From: Citrus sinensis
Taxonomy: Eukaryota; Streptophyta; Magnoliopsida; Sapindales; Rutaceae
DNA: 64,000 nucleotides
Direction of reading: 5' to 3'
NCBI RefSeq assembly: GCF_022201045.2
Contig: NC_068563.1
Location: 2,542,001-2,606,000 of the forward strand
Under the pieces are notes generated by a model that was not told where the DNA came from, searched no databases, and was given only the letters and a program-made list of their open reading frames with translations. Positions 58,609 through 64,000 of this stretch are shown in pieces. The translations under genes were made by a program, and so were the position numbers. Every line of letters starts with the position of its first letter. The stretch's first letter is position 1.

Positions 58609-61065
58609 ACATGTACATACAACTATATAATTTAATAGTTTTCTCAAGCTTTAATAAAATTCAGGATTTTGGATCAGATTAGTACTTATACATATGATGA
58701 TTTTACAAGTGTTTGTAATTTTAAAACACCAATTTATTACTTTTTTATTAATGTACTTGTTTTATCTTTTATTTACTAGTCTTATGTGCAATATTATAAA
58801 ATTTATGTTTATCACAGCATCAATTTTTCAAACATCAATTTATTGCTCTTATATTAATTTACTTGTTTTACCTTTTATTTACTAATTTTATGTGTAATAC
58901 ACGCACAATATATTCACGTTTGCTTTTGGCAACCCCAAGTTTTTTAAAATTTTTTAAAAAATAAGTAAAAGTTAAAAGTTTTTAGGAAGATCTCTACCTT
59001 TTTTTTTTTTTTTTCTAACGGCAACCACCAATTTTCTTAAAATACAAACCTGTAATATATCTCGGCAACCCCCAAATTAAAATTTTGGTTCTATATATAT
59101 AATATACACACAGACACACACACACACATACAATTTAAAAAAAATACTAAGTTTAACTTAAATTTGCTATATCATGGCACAATAATATTCAGGAGACATG
59201 TTCGCTCTCTATTCACATTTCATTGTGATTTTTGTAACAAGAAAATATGAAAAACCAAAAACAGTGGATGGGTAAAACGTGACCATGAATAAGACAAATG
59301 AATAACTGGAATGTGTACAGGTCAAAAAGGATGGATGGAACGCATGTCTACATAACTAGGGACCAATCACTGGGAGGTCACGGACTAATCACCAAGTTGA
59401 GAGAAACATACATGAGACCATCCCACCACCTCAGCATAGACTGTCCATAAGGTTTCAAGTCGACTAATAATAGGGCTAAACAAGAAGATATGGCCTAATC
59501 ACAAGTAACCTACCATATCTGCCAGGAAGCATCTCAGCAAGTAAATTAGATGAATCAAGAAGCATGTGACCAAATTTAGAGAAAGAGATAGAGATAACTA
59601 AAGTCCAGCAACTTATGGTCAATATAATGTAAGCCCCAACCTTGCAGGTAAATGGTAGCAGGGGCTTGGGCATAATAATGATCAAGCAGTGCAAATCATC
59701 ATTCCTGGGATTACATACACTACATATTTCGAAAATACTGAAAGTTTTGGCTCTCTACATTTTAAAATATGAAACACATACAAAGGTGCTTACTAAGCTT
59801 GGTTTACATCATCTTATTAGAAAAGATTTAATTTCTTCCATCCCTCTGTAACCCATTTACTTAAAGAAGAATATTGAAGTGGAAATTGATTCAGGAAGTC
59901 TTTGTTGAAGTGTGTTTAATTATTATCTTTTTTAGACAAATAATTATTTTATTATGTAAAAATAACTTGAATTTAATTGGGTGAATTCGATTTACTTAAA
60001 GGTTTCAGTGTCAAAATCCTAATTTTGTCAGTTTTTTTTTTTTGGTCATCGTTAATAAAAATTTTGGAGTTGTTTCAGGGTGGAGTACGAATTTTAATTA
60101 AATATGTAAATTAATAAATAATAAAAAATTTATTATAATTTTAATTATGTAGTAGTGAAAAGGTATTATGTTTTAGAGCGATTCTAACATATCTTAATCC
60201 TAAATTTACTATTTAGAAGCAATAAGCTATTTTGATACCTGCTCTAGCCCTTTTGCTGTTGTTTGTATTGTGCATGATGATGATTGATGAATTCATTTTG
60301 GAATTTGGAGGCTGGATTCCAGCTTCGTTCATGATCGGTAGGCTCGCGACACTTTTGTGCGATGAATTTTGGGGAAAAAATAAAATAACAATGATCTTTA
60401 TTTTTCAAATGAAAAGCCTTGTTTGAAAGTGACTTGCATGAAAGTCTTGGCCACAAAATTGTGTGTGTGGTGCCCAGAGATCATTATTTCGCTTTTCCCT
60501 CTCATATTTGTCATTTTAGTAATCTTTTAGTTTTAAGGACCGAGCATCAAGACCCAACCACTTTATGGGCCTCAAGGCCGAAGCTGGGATTATTAGGGTT
60601 TGGATTTGATAGAGCCTACCCAATTAAGCTCATCTCAGCCCATAATAGAGCCTCGGGTCCTTTTAATGAAACTTACCTGCATAATGTAATGTTCGTTTTT
60701 TGAGTTTCCGAACGAATTCTGATCCAATATCGGTCCATCCTGTGCTGATCTTGGATCAAAACTAGATCCAAGACACATGAATAATATTTGACGCCACTTC
60801 ATATTGTTTAATTTTGAATTTTGAAACATATGTTGATGGATTTTCAAGATCAAACGCACATGTTTTGTGTAAGTAGTCTTAACAATCAAGGTATCTTTCA
60901 AAAATTAAGCCTGCCACCATTTTATTTCCCATACAAAGGCTAAAGCACAAGTTTGATAATATTTTTGTTGTTTATTTTCTTGAGAGAAAAAAGAGAGAGA
61001 GAGAATTTACCGTATAAGTAGAATCATCATGACATATACTTTCAGAAGAACTAAATAGTAAAATA
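58609..61065. other. AT-rich spacer
   Basis: No gene recognised. A CA microsatellite lies at about 59107-59127. The 59.2-59.9 and 60.4-60.9 kb parts are less AT-rich but hold only short frames without recognisable domains. Confidence 0.45.
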
Positions 61066-61073
61066 ATCACAAT

Positions 61074-62076
61074 TAGAGATGGGCAATGGGGTGTGCCGGT
61101 CATTAGGAAGGCCCATGCGTGCTCTTATTTGTGTTGTGTTGTGCCCACCATGTGATTCGTACCGCATCTAATTTTTCTTTTTACTTAAGCCGGGGCCAAC
61201 ACACTTGCCACACCCACTTGTGCTGCCTCATGCCTTGCTGAAGAAAAAAAAACACGATAATTTTTTTCTTTTTTTTAAGAGAACATGCTAAGTTATTGGC
61301 ATACCTTTTTTAAGCCTATGTACTTTTGTAAGTCCATATGCCTTTAGTCAAATTCAATAAAATCAAAAATTTCAAACTCAAGTTCATATTCAATAATAAA
61401 TTAACAATAGTAAGAGAATATAATACTAATTATTAGGTTAGACCATATGGTATTATAATCATTTTTTAATACTTAACAACAACAACAACAACAATAATAA
61501 CAATACTTTTTTTTAAGGGTTAACTTAATTGTTAACTTTTATTGTTTTTTAAGGGTTAACTTAATTGTTAACTTGGACTTATATAGAGTTATAGATCATA
61601 ATCCGTAATAACATTGATACATATTTATAAAATCATGATATCTATTATTCATTTAATAAATTATAAATATAAATCAATTAGAATAACTTTTTTGAAACTA
61701 AAAATTAAATGAATTGAAAAAACTTGTGCTAATAAAATTTATTAAAAGATTTCATTTCAAGTTATTTGTAAAATAATAATTTTTTAAATTTACTTTCATT
61801 AAAAAGTAAAACGTGTTTATTGCGGGGTCTTTTTCACGTGCTATGCTTTAACCCATCTCTAATCGCGGCGTGCTTTTAAAGCTCATGTGCGTAAAAATTC
61901 TAAGGCCAGCTCATCCCGCATACATGCCGTGCCGTGTGCCCCACCAAAATGTATTCATACCGTGCAGTGATATACGAACATGTGCCAAGGGTCGTGTGCT
62001 CCACCAAAACGTACTCACACTGTGCAGTGCTATACGGACACGTGCCACGTGCCGCCCAACCCATTGGCCATCTCTA
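61074..62076. mobile_element. Non-autonomous hAT element, 1003 bp
   Basis: Ends TAGAGATGGGCAATGGGG and TAGAGATGGCCAATGGG (complement of the right end), with the perfect 8-bp duplication ATCACAAT at 61066-61073 and 62077-62084. GC-rich ends carry repeated GTGCC motifs. A 36-bp unit with AAGGGTTAACTTAATTG is duplicated inside (61509-61574). No transposase frame. Confidence 0.92.
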
Positions 62077-62084
62077 ATCACAAT

Positions 62085-63256
62085 ACTACATGGTAGATTT
62101 GATCTATTTTGCATTTAAATATTCAAGTTGCATGATTACAAAACTAATCTCGACAAGATTCTGTAATGAATATAAAAAATTTTGTATCATAATATTTAGA
62201 AAAACAAAAAATAAAAACACAATTGTGTGCTAAAAGTTAATTCAATATACAAACAACTTTTTATTTAGTAATGCCTTACCGAAATTTTCAACTTGCCTAT
62301 TTTATTCTCCCCATAGATAATTATTTACAAGCGTGACCAACAAAAAATAAATTTAAAGAATAATTCTACCCCCTCCAAGAAGTAACTCAATATTTTATCT
62401 CAAGTACTAAAATAGCAGTCATCCATTAGATATTTAATTTCATAAAGAGTTGAACTATTAACACCTCTTTAAAAATCTATTAAAACCCTTGTTATGTATT
62501 TACATTTTTACTCACAACTAAAATTACCTAAAAAGACATATGTATTCGATAAAACGTATTAATTTGATTTCAACAAAGACTCTTTACACTCATTTTCAGT
62601 TATATGTTCAAAATTTCAATTAAAATCTATTCACCACGGGGAAAACAACACAACTTGAGACATTTTTCAAATCCTGCAATAAATTTAATAAGGTGCTTAT
62701 TTCATAATTTTTTTATAAAAATAGTGTTTGGACAATTTTGTAAAAGCAGCTTATTTTATAATTTTCTCCACTTTGTCAGCAGCTTTTAAAAGCAGGTAGG
62801 AGGTTACTTTTCATAAGTAGCTTATTGAATAAGATATCACACCTTTATAAAATGTCTATTATAACCCTATATTTTAATAAAAAGACAATTGTATCTCACT
62901 TATTCATAAACCCTTATATATAAATCATCAAACATCATATTACCGCCATAACCACATATGTTCTCTCTAATTTTGATCTAGTAAGTTTATATTCTAATTT
63001 CATAACTATGACTTTTAAAGTTTAATCTATATTACATATTTTGAGAAAAAAAAAAAAGATATGTCTAAACAATTTATTAAACATATTCTAAAAATGAAAA
63101 GTAATTAAAGCTTATATCTATTTTGGTCATTATATAATAAAACAACACTTTTGTAATAAAATTTATCAAATGAATATACTTTATTTGTCAAACTCCGCAA
63201 CAACACAGTTTACCAAACACGAATCTACTTTTTTAATCAACAGTTTATTTCATCTG
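62085..63256. other. AT-rich spacer, possibly an older MITE
   Basis: No gene seen. AAGCAGCTTATTTTATAATTT (62744) and, beyond the next element, AAGTAGCTTATTTCATCAGCC (63850) resemble the two ends of a larger, older MITE into which the hAT element at 63265 inserted. Confidence 0.35.
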
Positions 63257-63264
63257 CACAGCAC

Positions 63265-63840
63265 TAAGGCGGACAAAAAAGCTCGATCCGGCCCAAGCCC
63301 AGTCAGCCCAGGCCCGCAGGCTTCGTCCTAGCACATGAGGGCCTGGACAAGGGCCCAAAGTCCGAGCAAGGCCAAAGCCCACTATTTTTTTTAAATAAAT
63401 TTATAAATTAGAATAATATAATTAAAATTAAAAAGTAACTTAAAAATACAAAAAGAAAACTTAAATTCTTCACTTATAAATCAATGATGATTCAAAAAAG
63501 TTAAAATTATGATACTAAACTCTCTCTTTTGTGTTAATTAATTAAAAGAACGTTTAAATTAGATAATCTAGTATTAAAGAAAATTAAAATTATGAGATTT
63601 TATTTGCTTGATTTATTATTTTATTTTGAAATATTCATTTTCTTTAATGTACCTATGATTATAATAACTTGTTGATCATTAATTTATTTCAAATTTACAA
63701 AATTTAATAAAAATAAATAAAGCCCAAGTCGTCTGAGCCCAGCCCAGGCCCGCAATGGGCCCGGCCCGACCCAGGCCCTCATGCAAAACTTGAAGTGGGC
63801 TTGAAAAAGCCTAGCCCAAGGCTATTGTTTGTCATCCCAA
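63265..63840. mobile_element. Non-autonomous hAT element, 576 bp
   Basis: Flanked by the perfect 8-bp duplication CACAGCAC (63257-63264 and 63841-63848). The ends TAAGGCGGACAAA and TTGGGATGACAAA (complement of the right end) form imperfect TIRs. The GC-rich subterminal regions, with GGCCC/GGGCC motifs in opposite orientation, surround an AT-rich core. No coding. Confidence 0.85.
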
Positions 63841-63848
63841 CACAGCAC

Positions 63849-64000
63849 AAGTAGCTTATTTCATCAGCCTCCGCAATCTCAAACTGACCCTTAATAAAGC
63901 TGAGGGTTTGAGTTCACAATTCTTGTGCAATTTGGAGTTGATCTAATAAAGTCAATATTGTAAGTACTTACATGAATTCTATCCCAAACCAAATTTTTTT
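63849..64000. other. Right end of the window
   Basis: No gene. Begins with the presumed right part of the MITE interrupted by the preceding hAT element (AACTGACCCTT near 63884). Confidence 0.4.

Noticed and set aside
61870..62118. 82- and 67-codon frames near 62 kb
   Set aside because: They lie in the GTGCC-repeat end of the hAT element.
1..64000. CRISPR arrays, bacterial operons, riboswitches
   Set aside because: None seen. The window is plant nuclear DNA and its repeats are transposon-derived.

Overview
The window is plant nuclear DNA, almost certainly Citrus or a close relative in Rutaceae. The intronless gene at 44.1-45.6 kb encodes a protein that, from memory, is nearly identical to the Citrus limonoid UDP-glucosyltransferase. 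Spliced genes with GT-AG introns, very AT-rich spacers and many MITE-type elements fit this. The species cannot be decided from the sequence alone.

Layout. 0-8.6 kb: a Tourist-like MITE, then a complete but dead Ty1/copia LTR retrotransposon (754-6751). Its gag-pol keeps one frame for 1330 codons and is cut by seven in-frame stop codons. It has no tRNA-type primer binding site. Instead, a 16-nt sequence in the LTR is perfectly complementary to the 16 nt just after the 5' LTR, which suggests self-primed reverse transcription. 8.6-24.2 kb: four intronless, same-strand genes for secreted plant basic secretory proteins (BSP, PR-17-like, HExxH motif), with a tRNA-Lys(UUU), a LINE tail and a 1.24-kb tandem duplication between them. 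15.5-30.5 kb: a tandem segmental duplication whose unit is one BSP gene plus a convergent 5-methylthioribose kinase (MTK) gene. Unit 1 (15500-21930) carries BSP3 and a truncated MTK pseudogene. Unit 2 (21931-30541) carries BSP4 and most of the intact six-exon MTK gene (28017-31700). A SINE, a hAT element and a long-TIR element are each present in one unit and absent from the other, so their empty sites can be read directly. 33.6-36.8 kb: a nine-exon acid lipase gene (LIP1-like), divergent from MTK. 38.2-42.9 kb: a 4.7-kb MULE-like element with a 9-bp target duplication and no visible transposase. 44.1-56.5 kb: two minus-strand UDP-glycosyltransferase genes of the UGT84 type. The rest is AT-rich spacer with SINEs, MITEs, hAT elements and a degenerate tandem repeat.

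Function. The BSP cluster is probably apoplastic and defence-related. MTK recycles methylthioadenosine in the methionine (Yang) cycle. The lipase probably hydrolyses acylglycerols in the secretory or vacuolar pathway. The two UGTs probably make glucose esters, one of them on limonoid acids. These are independent loci, not one pathway. Their neighbourhood has been shaped by tandem duplication and by dense insertion of non-autonomous transposons.
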